DNA of 64,000 nt from an uncultured Clostridia bacterium (GCA_934476455.1 CAKSNY010000009.1:1-64000), one strand, 5' to 3'; positions 50,508 to 59,127 are shown, counted from the first letter of the stretch. Numbers and translations: made by a program. The notes: generated by a model from the letters alone, not told the origin.

Positions 50508-50568
50508 AATAAAAACTCCTTTCTTTGGGGTCAGCCGTGCTTCTCCCGCAGATATTATTTGTCATCTG

Positions 50569-50597
50569 ATTATAACATATCTGATCCAAAAAGTCAA
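50569..50597 (-). promoter_or_regulatory. Promoter of hydG
   Basis: Minus strand TTGACT (50597-50592), 17-base spacer, perfect TATAAT (50574-50569). The transcript would have a leader of about 55 bases. Confidence 0.82.
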
Positions 50598-50701
50598 TTT
50601 CGGTATGACATAATCGGTAAACAAAGACGGATTTGTATACATTATACAAAAAACGGATGCAGGCATAAGCAAATTTGGGCGAACAAAATTTAATTAAAGA
50701 G

Positions 50702-50730
50702 TTGCAATTTTAAAAAAAATGGTATATAAT
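50702..50730 (+). promoter_or_regulatory. Promoter of xpt
   Basis: TTGCAA (50702-50707), 17-base spacer, TATAAT (50725-50730). Only about 25 bases separate the expected start of transcription from the xpt ATG, leaving no room for a purine riboswitch. Confidence 0.8.
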
Positions 50731-50761
50731 GTCGGTGCATTGTTTTTTTGGAGTGAAAAAG

Positions 50762-51334
50762 ATGGACTTGTTAAAATCACGCATCCTTTCGGAGGGTGTA
50801 ATAATCGGAACCGATATAGTTAAGGTTGACGGATTTTTAAATCATCAGGTCGACCCTGTCTTGCTGCGCGAAATTGCGTGCGAAATAAAAAGACGTTATG
50901 CCGGTACAGAAATAACAAAGGTCTTGACCATAGAGTCCTCGGGAATCGCTATAGCTGCATTTGTTGCACTTGAATTAGGGGTTCCTTTTGTTTTTGCAAA
51001 AAAATATAACGCCAGAAATCTTGATTCTACGGTTTATCAGGCAGATGTTTTTTCGTTCACCAAACAGAAAACCTTTTCCGTAAGGGTGTCTACAAAGTAC
51101 ATATTGTCCGATGACAAGGTTCTTATCGTGGACGACTTTTTGGCAAAGGGCGGCGCGCTCGGCGGGCTTATAGATATTACCGAACAGGCGGGGGCGAAGG
51201 TTGCGGGCTGCGCGATAGTTATTGAAAAAAGCTTCCAGGAGGGGGCAGACATCCTGCGCAACAAGGGCTACAGGATAGAATCTTTGGCACGCATTAAATC
51301 CATATGCGACGGAAAGATTGAATTTATCGATTGA
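50762..51334 (+). CDS. xpt: Xanthine phosphoribosyltransferase
   Basis: 190 residues, family length. It converts xanthine and PRPP to XMP. DLLKSRILSEGVIIGTDIVKVDGFLNHQVDP (in part) is the typical start; KVLTIESSGIAIA and FAKKYNARNLD follow; the PRPP loop is VLIVDDFLAKGGALGGL. ATG 50762 follows GGAGTG; the ATG 50729 overlaps the -10 box and is rejected. The nucleoside importer genes follow, making a purine salvage cluster. Confidence 0.93.
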   Translation: MDLLKSRILSEGVIIGTDIVKVDGFLNHQVDPVLLREIACEIKRRYAGTEITKVLTIESSGIAIAAFVALELGVPFVFAKKYNARNLDSTVYQADVFSFTKQKTFSVRVSTKYILSDDKVLIVDDFLAKGGALGGLIDITEQAGAKVAGCAIVIEKSFQEGADILRNKGYRIESLARIKSICDGKIEFID

Positions 51335-51386
51335 TTTTATTGGCGCACGCCATTAAAATAAAATTATTTTAACGGAGGAAAGAACT

Positions 51387-52610
51387 ATGAAGAAGACAAG
51401 AATCCTTGCGGCACTTCTGGCACTTGTAATGGTATTGGCATTTGCCGGCTGCGGAAAGAAGGAAGCTTCAGATGGAAAACAGGAAGAAAAGGGTGCAGAC
51501 GTAAAGGTAGGATTTATCTTCCTGCACGATGAAAACTCAACCTATGACAAAAACTTCATGGACGCTGCAACAGAAGCAAAGAAGGCACTTGGACTCAGCG
51601 ATGCACAGGTGGTATTTAAGACAAATATCCCCGAGGGTAACGAATGTTACGAGGCAGCGGCAGACCTTGCCGACCAGGGCTGCAACATAGTATTTGCGGA
51701 CAGCTTCGGTCACGAGCCGTACCTGCTTAAGGCAGCAAAGGAATTTCCGAACGTGCAGTTCTGCCATGCTACAGGTACAACGGCACATACGGAAAAGCTT
51801 AAGAATTTCCACAATGCGTTTGCTTCTATCTATGAGGGCAGATACCTTGCAGGTGTTGCCGCAGGTATGAAGCTTAACGAAATGATTGAAAAGGGTGAAT
51901 TTAAGCCTGAAGAAGCTAAAATCGGTTATGTAGGCGCTTATACATATGCAGAGGTTATTTCCGGGTATACTTCTTTCTTCCTCGGCGCGCGTTCTGTATG
52001 CCCCACGGCTACGATGGAGGTTCAGTTTACGGGAAGCTGGTATGATGAAGCACTTGAAAAAGAAGCTGCTACAAAGCTTATCAGCAACAAGTGTAAGCTT
52101 ATCAGCCAGCATGCAGACTCTATGGGTGCTCCCACAGCATGTGAAAATGCGGGAATCCCCAATGTTTCTTACAACGGAAGCACCGTTTCGGCATGCCCCA
52201 AAACATTTATCATTTCCTCAAGAATTGACTGGTCACCCTACTACGAGTTTGTAATAAATGCATACCTCAAGGGTGAGGAAATCCCCTATGATTGGTGCAA
52301 GGGCATAGAAGAGGGTTCTGTAAAGCTTACAGACATTAACGACAAGGCAGCAGCTGCCGGAACAAAGGAAGCTATAGAGAAGGCACGCGCTGCTCTTAAG
52401 GACGGCTCGCTTCATGTGTTTGACATATCTACATTTACCGTAGGCGGCAAGCAGCTTGATTCTTATATGGCTGATGTGGATACAGACGAAAAGTATACAC
52501 CCGATACAGAGGTTGTATCCGACGGATATTTCCACGAATCCGAGAAGCGTTCCGCTCCGTACTTTGACGTACAGATAGACGGAATTAAGCTTCTTAACAA
52601 GATGTTTTAA
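51387..52610 (+). CDS. bmpA: BMP-family nucleoside-binding lipoprotein
   Basis: 407 residues. The lipoprotein signal ends LAFAGCGKK (Cys near 22). The mature protein is a BMP/PnrA-type periplasmic binding fold: KVGFIFLHDENSTYDKNFMDA, FADSFGHEPYL, HATGTTAHTEKLKNF and GYVGAYTYAEVISGY. It is the capture subunit of a nucleoside ABC importer (NupN/BmpA type). It has AACGGAGGAAAG upstream and two strong hairpins downstream that probably set its expression above that of the membrane subunits. Confidence 0.9.
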   Translation: MKKTRILAALLALVMVLAFAGCGKKEASDGKQEEKGADVKVGFIFLHDENSTYDKNFMDAATEAKKALGLSDAQVVFKTNIPEGNECYEAAADLADQGCNIVFADSFGHEPYLLKAAKEFPNVQFCHATGTTAHTEKLKNFHNAFASIYEGRYLAGVAAGMKLNEMIEKGEFKPEEAKIGYVGAYTYAEVISGYTSFFLGARSVCPTATMEVQFTGSWYDEALEKEAATKLISNKCKLISQHADSMGAPTACENAGIPNVSYNGSTVSACPKTFIISSRIDWSPYYEFVINAYLKGEEIPYDWCKGIEEGSVKLTDINDKAAAAGTKEAIEKARAALKDGSLHVFDISTFTVGGKQLDSYMADVDTDEKYTPDTEVVSDGYFHESEKRSAPYFDVQIDGIKLLNKMF

Positions 52611-52638
52611 TTAACGCGTATAAAAGCATAATTGACTG

Positions 52639-52673
52639 TTACAGGCGGAGCGAGGTGTCTGCTCCGCCTGTAA
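52639..52673 (+). terminator. GC-rich hairpin after bmpA
   Basis: TTACAGGCGGAGC (52639-52651) pairs with GCTCCGCCTGTAA (52661-52673), a perfect 13-bp stem. No T-run follows; the 54-bp palindrome begins at its last base. Probably a 3'-end stabiliser or partial terminator. Confidence 0.6.
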
Positions 52674-52726
52674 TTATCAATTCATCGGAAAGCAATGCGC
52701 GCATTGCTTTCCGATGAATTGATAAT
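52673..52726. repeat. 54-bp perfect palindrome between bmpA and nupA
   Basis: The left arm ATTATCAATTCATCGGAAAG + CAATGCG (52673-52699) is the exact reverse complement of 52700-52726, with no spacer. In RNA it would be a 25-bp hairpin with a tiny loop. It ends 13 bases before the ribosome binding site of nupA. Confidence 0.95.
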
Positions 52727-52749
52727 CCAATAAGAAAGGAAGTGCCGTT

Positions 52750-54312
52750 ATGAATACGGGAGCGGCTGTTGAATTAAGAAATATTACAAAAACGTTCGGC
52801 AGTATTGTTGCAAATAAAGACGTTTCGCTGACATTTAACCGCGGAGAGATACTGTCTGTTTTAGGGGAGAACGGAAGCGGAAAAACAACGCTTATGAATA
52901 TGATTGCCGGCATATATTTCCCGGACAGCGGTGAAATATATATAGACGGTAAAGAGGTTGTCATAAGCTCGCCGAGGGACGCTTTTAAATACAAAATAGG
53001 AATGATACATCAGCATTTTAAGCTTGTTGATGTGTTCAGTGCTGTTCAGAATATTGTGCTGGGGCTTGAAGACGGCGGCTCTTACGATATGAAGGCGTAT
53101 GCAAAAAAGGTTAAAGAGATAAGCGAGCAATACGGTTTTGACCTTGACCCCTACAAAAAGATTTACGAGATGTCAGTTTCGGAAAAGCAAACCGTTGAAA
53201 TAATAAAGGTGCTTTTCCGCGGCGCCGATATACTTATTTTGGACGAGCCTACGGCAGTTTTAACACCGCAGGAAACACGGCGGCTTTTTGCGGTGCTTAA
53301 AAAAATGCGCGACGACGGAAAATCGATTGTTATTATAACGCACAAGCTGCACGAGGTGCTTTCTCTTTCAGACCGTGTTTCGGTGCTAAGAAAGGGCGAA
53401 TACATAGGAACCGTAAAAACGGCGGAAACAAACGAGGCACAGCTTACCGAAATGATGGTAGGCAAGAAGGTGGAGCTTAACATAGAAAGGTCGCTTCCGA
53501 AAAATCCGACAGACAGGCTTGTTATAAATGACATAAGCTGTGTGGACCGTGAGGGCGTAAAGATGCTTGACAATGTATCGTTTACGGTGCGCTCCGGCGA
53601 GATTTTAGGTATTGCGGGTATTGCGGGCAGCGGACAGAGAGAATTGCTTGAGGCAATAGCGGGCTTGCAGCACCTCGAATGCGGAAGCATACTGTACAAT
53701 AACCCCAAAAACGGAAAAACGGAAAATCTGCGCGATAAAACACCGCTTCAGATACGCGATATGGGTGTAAGGCTTGCATTTGTGCCGGAAGACAGGCTTG
53801 GTATGGGGCTTGTCGGAAATATGGATATTGTAGATAATATGATGCTTCGAAGCTACAGAAAAGGAAAATCGGTATTTCTTGAAAGGAAAAAGCCGAAGGA
53901 CTTGGCACAGGAAATAATAGAAAGGCTTGAGGTTGTAACGCCGAACGCACAAACCCCCGTGCGCAGGCTTTCGGGCGGTAATGTGCAGAAGGTTTTGGTC
54001 GGGCGTGAGATAGCCTCCGCTCCGACGGTGCTTATGGCGGCGTATCCCGTGCGCGGGCTTGACATAAATTCGTCCTACACAATATATAACCTGCTTAACG
54101 AGCAGAAGGAAAAAGGCGTTGCGGTAATTTTTGTCGGCGAGGATCTAGACGTGCTTTTAGAGCTTTGCGACAGAATACTTGTTATAGGCGGCGGCAAGGT
54201 AAGCGCAATTGTTGACGGAAGAACGGCAACGAAAGAGGAAATAGGGCTTTTGATGACAAAGTCAAGCTATGCGGAAGAAACACAAAAGGGAGGTAGCGAT
54301 AATATTGAGTAA
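52750..54312 (+). CDS. nupA: Nucleoside ABC importer ATPase, duplicated ABC domains
   Basis: 520 residues with two ABC modules. Module 1 has Walker A GENGSGKTTLMN (~40), a degenerate signature MSVSEKQTVEI and Walker B ILILDEPTAVLTP. Module 2 has GIAGSGQRELLEAI, signature LSGGNVQKVLVGRE and a degenerate Walker B LMAAYPVRGLD. This asymmetry is usual for BMP-type importers (NupO/NupA). It energises the two permeases that follow; the overlap with nupB is eight bases. Confidence 0.92.
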   Translation: MNTGAAVELRNITKTFGSIVANKDVSLTFNRGEILSVLGENGSGKTTLMNMIAGIYFPDSGEIYIDGKEVVISSPRDAFKYKIGMIHQHFKLVDVFSAVQNIVLGLEDGGSYDMKAYAKKVKEISEQYGFDLDPYKKIYEMSVSEKQTVEIIKVLFRGADILILDEPTAVLTPQETRRLFAVLKKMRDDGKSIVIITHKLHEVLSLSDRVSVLRKGEYIGTVKTAETNEAQLTEMMVGKKVELNIERSLPKNPTDRLVINDISCVDREGVKMLDNVSFTVRSGEILGIAGIAGSGQRELLEAIAGLQHLECGSILYNNPKNGKTENLRDKTPLQIRDMGVRLAFVPEDRLGMGLVGNMDIVDNMMLRSYRKGKSVFLERKKPKDLAQEIIERLEVVTPNAQTPVRRLSGGNVQKVLVGREIASAPTVLMAAYPVRGLDINSSYTIYNLLNEQKEKGVAVIFVGEDLDVLLELCDRILVIGGGKVSAIVDGRTATKEEIGLLMTKSSYAEETQKGGSDNIE

Positions 54313-55411
54313 AAACACACAGGTAAAAGAACCTATGTTTCATATAGTAAAGCGCTCCTCCATAGTTTGGTGGAAAGCGTGGATTATCCGCGCAGTCGCT
54401 GTTTTTGCGGCGCTTTTTGTGGGCGGGCTTGTAACACTTGCACTTACGGGGCTTAATCCGATAAGCGTTTACAGCTCTATGATAGAGGGTGTATTCGGAA
54501 CAAGCAGAAGAATGTGGAATTTGTTTCAAAATGTTGCGGTGCTTCTTTGTATTTCTCTTGCCGTTACACCGGCATTTAAAATGCGCTTTTGGAATATAGG
54601 CGCCGAGGGGCAGGTGCTCATAGGCGGATTGGCAACGGCATTTTGTATGATTTTTATAGGCGATAAGGTGCCGACAGCTGTGCTTTATACAATAATGATA
54701 GCCGCAAGCATATTTGCGGGTGCTGTATGGGGGCTTATACCGGCAATATTTAAAGCAACATGGCGTGCAAACGAAACGCTTTTTACGCTGATGATGAACT
54801 ATATTGCAATTCAGATTGTTGCGTTTTTTACATTGGAATGGTCAGTTCCTAAGGGCTCGGGCACACCCAGAACCCTTGAAACGGGACAGCTTCCGATGAT
54901 AGGCGGGCAGCAGTATTTGCTTAATATAATAGTTGTTGCGGTATTAACCGTAATAATGTACATATACCTTCGCTACAGCAAGCATGGGTATGAGATATCC
55001 GTTGTCGGAGAAAGTGAAAATACGGCGCGCTACATAGGTATAAACATAAAAAAGGTAATTATGCGCACAATGCTGCTTTCGGGCGCTATATGCGGCTTGG
55101 CAGGCCTTTTGCTTGTTGCGGGTACCGACCATTCGCTTAAAAGCGATACAGCGGGCGGCCGCGGATTTACGGCAATTATGGTGTCGTGGCTTGCAAAGTT
55201 TAACCCGATATTTATGGTACTTACAACATTTTTGATAGTGTTTTTGGAAAAGGGCGCCTCTAAAATATCAGAGGTTTACCGTCTGAACGATTCTTTTTCG
55301 GATATCATAACAGGGATTATTATTTTCTTTATTATAGGCAGCGAATTTTTCATAAATTACAAAATAAAGCCTTATAACGAGAAAAAAGCCAAGGAGGTCG
55401 GAACAAAATGA
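54305..55411 (+). CDS. nupB: Nucleoside ABC importer permease 1
   Basis: 368 residues, eight to ten helices, BPD_transp_2 family (NupP/NupB). RMWNLFQNVAVLLCISLAV, FWNIGAEGQVLIGGLAT and RANETLFTLMMNYIA are family landmarks. I place the start at TTG 54305 with GGGAGGT eight bases upstream; the in-frame ATG at 54269 lies before that site inside nupA. Four-base overlap (ATGA) with the next permease. Confidence 0.9.
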   Translation: MSKNTQVKEPMFHIVKRSSIVWWKAWIIRAVAVFAALFVGGLVTLALTGLNPISVYSSMIEGVFGTSRRMWNLFQNVAVLLCISLAVTPAFKMRFWNIGAEGQVLIGGLATAFCMIFIGDKVPTAVLYTIMIAASIFAGAVWGLIPAIFKATWRANETLFTLMMNYIAIQIVAFFTLEWSVPKGSGTPRTLETGQLPMIGGQQYLLNIIVVAVLTVIMYIYLRYSKHGYEISVVGESENTARYIGINIKKVIMRTMLLSGAICGLAGLLLVAGTDHSLKSDTAGGRGFTAIMVSWLAKFNPIFMVLTTFLIVFLEKGASKISEVYRLNDSFSDIITGIIIFFIIGSEFFINYKIKPYNEKKAKEVGTK

Positions 55412-56385
55412 TTGCTACAATTGTACAGCGTGCCGTTATGCAGGGTATTCCGCTTCTTTACGGCTCGACGGGTGAAATCCTTACGGAAAAATCAGGCAAC
55501 CTTAACCTCGGTATTCCGGGGATAATGTATGTCGGTGCGATAAGCGGTGTAGCGGGTGCTTTTATGTACGAACAATCGACAAAAGCCGTAAATCCGCTTT
55601 TGGCAATAGTTATTGCGTTTATATCCTGTATTGTAGGCTCTCTTTTAATGGGGCTTGTGTATTCGTTCCTTACGGTTACATTGCGGGCAAACCAAAATGT
55701 TACGGGTCTTGCGCTTACAACGTTCGGCGTCGGAATCGGAAACTTTTTCGGCGGCTCTCTTATAACAATAACAAAAAGCGATGTTCCTTCAATATCATTA
55801 AGTGCTACGAGCAAGGCTTTTAAAACCGCACTTCCGTTTGCTTCGGATTGCGGCTGGTTCGGGGAGATATTCCTCTCCTACGGATTTTTGGCATATCTTG
55901 CAATTGCGGTTGCGCTTGCGGCATCCTTTGTACTTAATAAAACACGCATTGGGCTGCATCTTCGTGCAGTAGGCGAAAGCCCCGCAACGGCAGACGCAGC
56001 GGGAATAAGCGTTACCAAATACAAATACGTTTTTACCTGTATGGGAAGCGCCGTGGCAGGACTCGGCGGGCTTTACTATGTTATGGACTATGCAAACGGC
56101 GTATGGTCAAACAACGCTTTCGGCGACCGCGGCTGGCTTGCGATAGCGCTTGTAATATTTGCGCTTTGGAAGCCTAATATGGCAATATTGGGGTCTGTGC
56201 TTTTCGGATTTTTGTATGTAATACCTACATATATTCCGGGAATAAGCGTAAACAGCAAAAAGCTTTTTGAAATGCTGCCTTACGTTGTTACGGTAATTGT
56301 GCTTGTGCTTACAAGCGTTCGCAATAAGAGGGAAAATCAGCCTCCTGCGGCGCTGGGCTTGGCATATTTTAGGGAAGAACGGTAA
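55408..56385 (+). CDS. nupC: Nucleoside ABC importer permease 2
   Basis: 325 residues, BPD_transp_2 family (NupQ/NupC). PLLYGSTGEILTEKSGNLNL and LRANQNVTGLALTTFGVG are typical, as is RAVGESPATADAAGISVTKY. It partners permease 1 to form the channel. AAGGAGG lies in the end of nupB. A terminator follows. Confidence 0.9.
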   Translation: MIATIVQRAVMQGIPLLYGSTGEILTEKSGNLNLGIPGIMYVGAISGVAGAFMYEQSTKAVNPLLAIVIAFISCIVGSLLMGLVYSFLTVTLRANQNVTGLALTTFGVGIGNFFGGSLITITKSDVPSISLSATSKAFKTALPFASDCGWFGEIFLSYGFLAYLAIAVALAASFVLNKTRIGLHLRAVGESPATADAAGISVTKYKYVFTCMGSAVAGLGGLYYVMDYANGVWSNNAFGDRGWLAIALVIFALWKPNMAILGSVLFGFLYVIPTYIPGISVNSKKLFEMLPYVVTVIVLVLTSVRNKRENQPPAALGLAYFREER

Positions 56386-56393
56386 AAAACAGA

Positions 56394-56452
56394 AGAAACG
56401 GCAGTATACGGTCTGAAAAACAGAAATCGTTTACTGCTGTTTCTTTTTCTTT
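56394..56452 (+). terminator. Terminator of the nucleoside import operon
   Basis: AGAAACGGCAGTATACG (56394-56410) pairs with CGTTTACTGCTGTTTCT (56428-56444) with two mismatches, followed by TTTCTTTTTCTTT. Confidence 0.8.
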
Positions 56453-56479
56453 GACAAAGGCATTGTTATGTACTATAAT
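56451..56479 (+). promoter_or_regulatory. Promoter of rdgB
   Basis: Perfect TTGACA (56451-56456), 17-base spacer and perfect TATAAT (56474-56479), starting directly at the end of the preceding terminator. Confidence 0.88.
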
Positions 56480-56532
56480 AAATTAGCAGAAAATAAATTT
56501 ACGGCTTGTAAAAGTACAGCGGGGTGCAGGGT

Positions 56533-57114
56533 ATGAAAATAATAGCGGCAACAAAAAATAAAAATAAGCTTAAGGAATTTGCGCAAATTTTACCGGAATT
56601 TGAAATCATAAGCCCGGAGGATGTCGGAATAGACGCGGAAATTGAAGAAACCGGAACAACCTTTGAAGAAAATTCTCTTATAAAGGCACAGACAATTTAC
56701 AATATGACGGGGATTGCGGCGCTGGCTGATGACAGCGGGCTGATGGTGGACGCGCTTTCGGGCGCGCCCGGGGTATACAGTGCGCGGTACGGAACACCGG
56801 ACCTTGACGACAAGGGCCGTGTAAGACTGCTCTTGGAAAATATGAAGGATGTCCCAAAGGAAAAGCGCGGTGCAAAATTTGTGTGTGTTATAACCCTGGT
56901 TGACGGAAAGCGCACAATAACCGCGCGCGGGGAGTGCGAAGGCACGATTTTATACTCTCCCGTCGGGGAAAACGGCTTTGGGTACGACCCTGTTTTCTAT
57001 GTTGAAAAATACAAAAAAACCACGGCGCAAATGTCTGCCGCGGAGAAAAACAGTATAAGCCACCGCGGAAAGGCGCTAAGGCTGTTTAAAGAAAAAATGG
57101 AGGAGGCAAGATAG
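56533..57114 (+). CDS. rdgB: XTP/dITP diphosphatase, RdgB/HAM1 family
   Basis: 193 residues. IAATKNKNKLKEF, GTTFEENSLIKA, LADDSGLMVDALSGAPGVYSARY and GFGYDPVFY are the signature segments; SHRGKAL is the C-terminal motif. It removes non-canonical purine triphosphates (XTP, dITP). ATG 56533 follows GGGGTG. It is not next to rph as in many genomes. Confidence 0.94.
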   Translation: MKIIAATKNKNKLKEFAQILPEFEIISPEDVGIDAEIEETGTTFEENSLIKAQTIYNMTGIAALADDSGLMVDALSGAPGVYSARYGTPDLDDKGRVRLLLENMKDVPKEKRGAKFVCVITLVDGKRTITARGECEGTILYSPVGENGFGYDPVFYVEKYKKTTAQMSAAEKNSISHRGKALRLFKEKMEEAR

Positions 57115-57134
57115 CCCCCTCCCGCGAAAAACAG

Positions 57135-57266
57135 TTAGCAGCCGCAACCGTTGTTTCCGCAGCCGCAGCCGCAGCCGTTATTGCCGCAAGCACAGGAAAG
57201 AAGAAGTATGATTATGATAAGCCAGATTACCCATTCGCAACCGCATCCGTTATTGCATCCGAACAT
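57135..57266 (-). CDS. 43-residue Cys/Gly-rich membrane peptide
   Basis: A small minus-strand gene with AAGGAG about ten bases upstream. It reads MFGCNNGCGCEW, a hydrophobic core VIWLIIIILLLS, then CACGNNGCGCGCGNNGCGC. Ten of 43 residues are Cys. CNNGCGC-type blocks bracket one membrane helix. I do not recognise a named family with confidence; similar short Cys/Gly/Asn peptides are seen in spore formers (YjcZ/YqfQ-like small spore proteins). It could crosslink by disulfides or bind metal. It is convergent with rdgB, 20 bases away. Confidence 0.7.
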   Translation of the reverse strand: MFGCNNGCGCEWVIWLIIIILLLSCACGNNGCGCGCGNNGCGC

Positions 57267-57460
57267 AGAGAAAAGCTCCTTTCAATCTACTGAATTTTAT
57301 ATATTTAAGTAGGTCGCCCTACACTAATATACTATGAATATTGTCGAATTTTGTTTCCAATCTTTTTGTTAATTTTCAAAAAAAGGGTAATAATAAATTC
57401 AGCACAGCATATAGCACAATATGCTGCGGCGGAATAATTAACAATGAAAGGAAATCAAAT
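57267..57460. other. Divergent spacer, Cys-rich peptide / repeat lipoprotein
   Basis: AT-rich spacer of about 190 bases. A short inverted repeat GTAGG-TCGC-CCTAC is near 57310. Sporulation-type or sigma-A promoters for either gene could not be assigned with confidence. Confidence 0.35.
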
Positions 57461-57799
57461 ATGAAAAAACTTATTTATTTGCTTGCGGCGCTTGTAATGG
57501 TATTTACGGCGTGCGGTGAAACAAACGACAATGCGGGGCAGGGGCAAACAGGTATGAACAATACCGAAACGAATGACAAAAACGCTGTAGTGGACAACGG
57601 CAAAGTTACAGATAACACAGACGATGCAAAAACCGATATGAAGGATTCTGCCGATGATTTGACAGACGGTGCGACCGACGCAGTGCGTGACGCTGCCGAC
57701 GGAGTGGGCAATGCCGCAGAGGGTGTTACCAAGGGCGCAACCGACGCAGTGCGTGACGCAGCGGAGGGTGTAGACAAGGCAGTAACGGGAAACAAATAA
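57461..57799 (+). CDS. Small lipoprotein with 11-residue LEA-like repeats
   Basis: 112 residues. A lipoprotein signal ends VFTACGE (Cys18). A polar Asn/Thr/Asp linker (~20-60) is followed by near-perfect 11-residue units: GATDAVRDAAD, GVGNAAEGVTK, GATDAVRDAAE, GVDKAVTGNK. The DNA repeats with a 66-base period (copies at 57668 and 57734). Such Ala/Asp/Lys 11-mers are typical of LEA-like or YtxH-like amphipathic helices that protect or coat surfaces. The start ATG 57461 has AAAGGAAA upstream. Function is not known. Confidence 0.75.
   Translation: MKKLIYLLAALVMVFTACGETNDNAGQGQTGMNNTETNDKNAVVDNGKVTDNTDDAKTDMKDSADDLTDGATDAVRDAADGVGNAAEGVTKGATDAVRDAAEGVDKAVTGNK
57668..57799 (+). repeat. 66-base tandem repeat in the lipoprotein gene
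   Basis: Two units of 66 bases start at 57668 and 57734, each encoding two 11-residue blocks. The sequence GACGCAGTGCGTGACGC is shared exactly between units. Confidence 0.85.
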
Positions 57800-57871
57800 A
57801 ACAGCATGGGACGGGCAGCGACATATAAAGGTTTGCCGCGCCCGAATACATAAAAAGAAAGGACTTTTGCA

Positions 57872-59122
57872 ATGAAAAAAGCTTGTATAAAAGAAGGCAT
57901 AAATCTTTATACCGTATGTGACAAAAAATTTAAAACAATGCGTGCGTGCGTAATGCTTCACAGACCGCTTTCACGCGATGAGGTTACAAAAAACACACTG
58001 CTTGTTTCGGTTATGAGAATGCAGTGCGAGAAGTTTAAATCATCACAGGAAATATCGGTGCGGCTTGAAGAGCTTTACGGGGCAGACCTTATTGCACGCG
58101 CTTCAAAATACGGCGAACGGCAGATAATAAAGTTGGGCATACAAACCGTGGCAGACAGCGCCGTTGGCGAAAACAACTTTAAAAACGCTATGGAGCTGCT
58201 GCTTAATATGCTGCTTTCTTCCGGTACGGGAAAAAGCTTTTCCGAAGATATAGTGCAAACCGAAAAAAAGAATATAGAGGATGCTATTTTGGCACAAAAA
58301 AATGATAAAAGAAGCTACAGCGTACTCCGGCTGCAGCAGGAAATGTGCAACACAGAGGCATACGGCATAAATCCCATGGGATATACGCAGGACCTTGAAA
58401 GCATTGATGCAAAAGGGCTTTATTCACACTACAAAAAAATTCTTTCGGAAAGCAGAATAGATATAATATTCACCGGCAATTTTGAAGAGGAAAGCGCCCT
58501 TGAAGCGGCAAAAGAGCTTGCCGAGGGGCTTTGTGCGCGCACCCCGCAGGCAATAACCGAAAAAAATACGGAGGACGCCGCGATGGTTCGCCGTATAACG
58601 GATAAAATGGACGTAACACAGGGTAAGCTTTGTATGGGCTTTCGTATGAAAAACGGCGCCGGGAGGGAACGCTATCCCGAAACAATAGTTTTTAACACTG
58701 TTTTCGGCGGAAGCGCGACAAGCAAGCTTTTTGAAAACGTGCGTGAAAAGCTAAGCCTTTGCTATTATGTGTCAAGCAGCGTTGACCGCCTTAAAGAAAT
58801 AATGATAGTGCGCAGCGGTGTGGAATTTGAAAATTTTGAAAAGGCGCAGGAGGAAATTATGCTGCAGCTTGAAAAGGTGTGCAGCGGCGATATAACCCCT
58901 GAGGAGGAGGACGCCGCAAAGAAGCAGCTTGTCGGGGCATATACCGCAAACTGCGACAGTGAGGCGGCGATGGAGGAATATTGCATAATGCAGATATTGC
59001 TCGGCACGGATGTTTCGGTAGAGGATATGATAGAAAGCATAAAAAACGTACGGCGCGGGGATATTGCCCGCGCTGCGCGGGAATGTGTGCTTGACACGGT
59101 GTATTGTATAGAGGGGGAATAA
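57872..59122 (+). CDS. M16 peptidase-like protein, YmfF type
   Basis: 416 residues with the M16 fold (VRLEELYGADLIARASKYGERQ near 70; GGSATSKLFENVREKLSLCYYVSS near 285, in part). The zinc motif HxxEH is absent: the equivalent N-terminal region reads MLHRPLSRDEVTKNT. It is therefore likely the inactive partner of the next gene, as YmfF/YmfH pairs in Firmicutes. The ribosome binding site is AAAGGAC. The next gene starts six bases after its stop. Confidence 0.85.
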   Translation: MKKACIKEGINLYTVCDKKFKTMRACVMLHRPLSRDEVTKNTLLVSVMRMQCEKFKSSQEISVRLEELYGADLIARASKYGERQIIKLGIQTVADSAVGENNFKNAMELLLNMLLSSGTGKSFSEDIVQTEKKNIEDAILAQKNDKRSYSVLRLQQEMCNTEAYGINPMGYTQDLESIDAKGLYSHYKKILSESRIDIIFTGNFEEESALEAAKELAEGLCARTPQAITEKNTEDAAMVRRITDKMDVTQGKLCMGFRMKNGAGRERYPETIVFNTVFGGSATSKLFENVREKLSLCYYVSSSVDRLKEIMIVRSGVEFENFEKAQEEIMLQLEKVCSGDITPEEEDAAKKQLVGAYTANCDSEAAMEEYCIMQILLGTDVSVEDMIESIKNVRRGDIARAARECVLDTVYCIEGE

Positions 59123-59127
59123 AGCGT

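Noticed and set aside
50731..50761. Purine riboswitch before xpt
   Set aside because: Only about 25 transcribed bases precede the start codon, too few for an aptamer.
52639..52726. Insertion sequence end or attachment site
   Set aside because: There is no transposase or integrase and no target duplication was seen; the hairpins fit mRNA control better.
57455..57961. Long minus-strand frames opposite the repeat lipoprotein
   Set aside because: They arise from the 66-base repeat read backwards, with no ribosome binding site; the plus strand has a signal peptide and lipobox.
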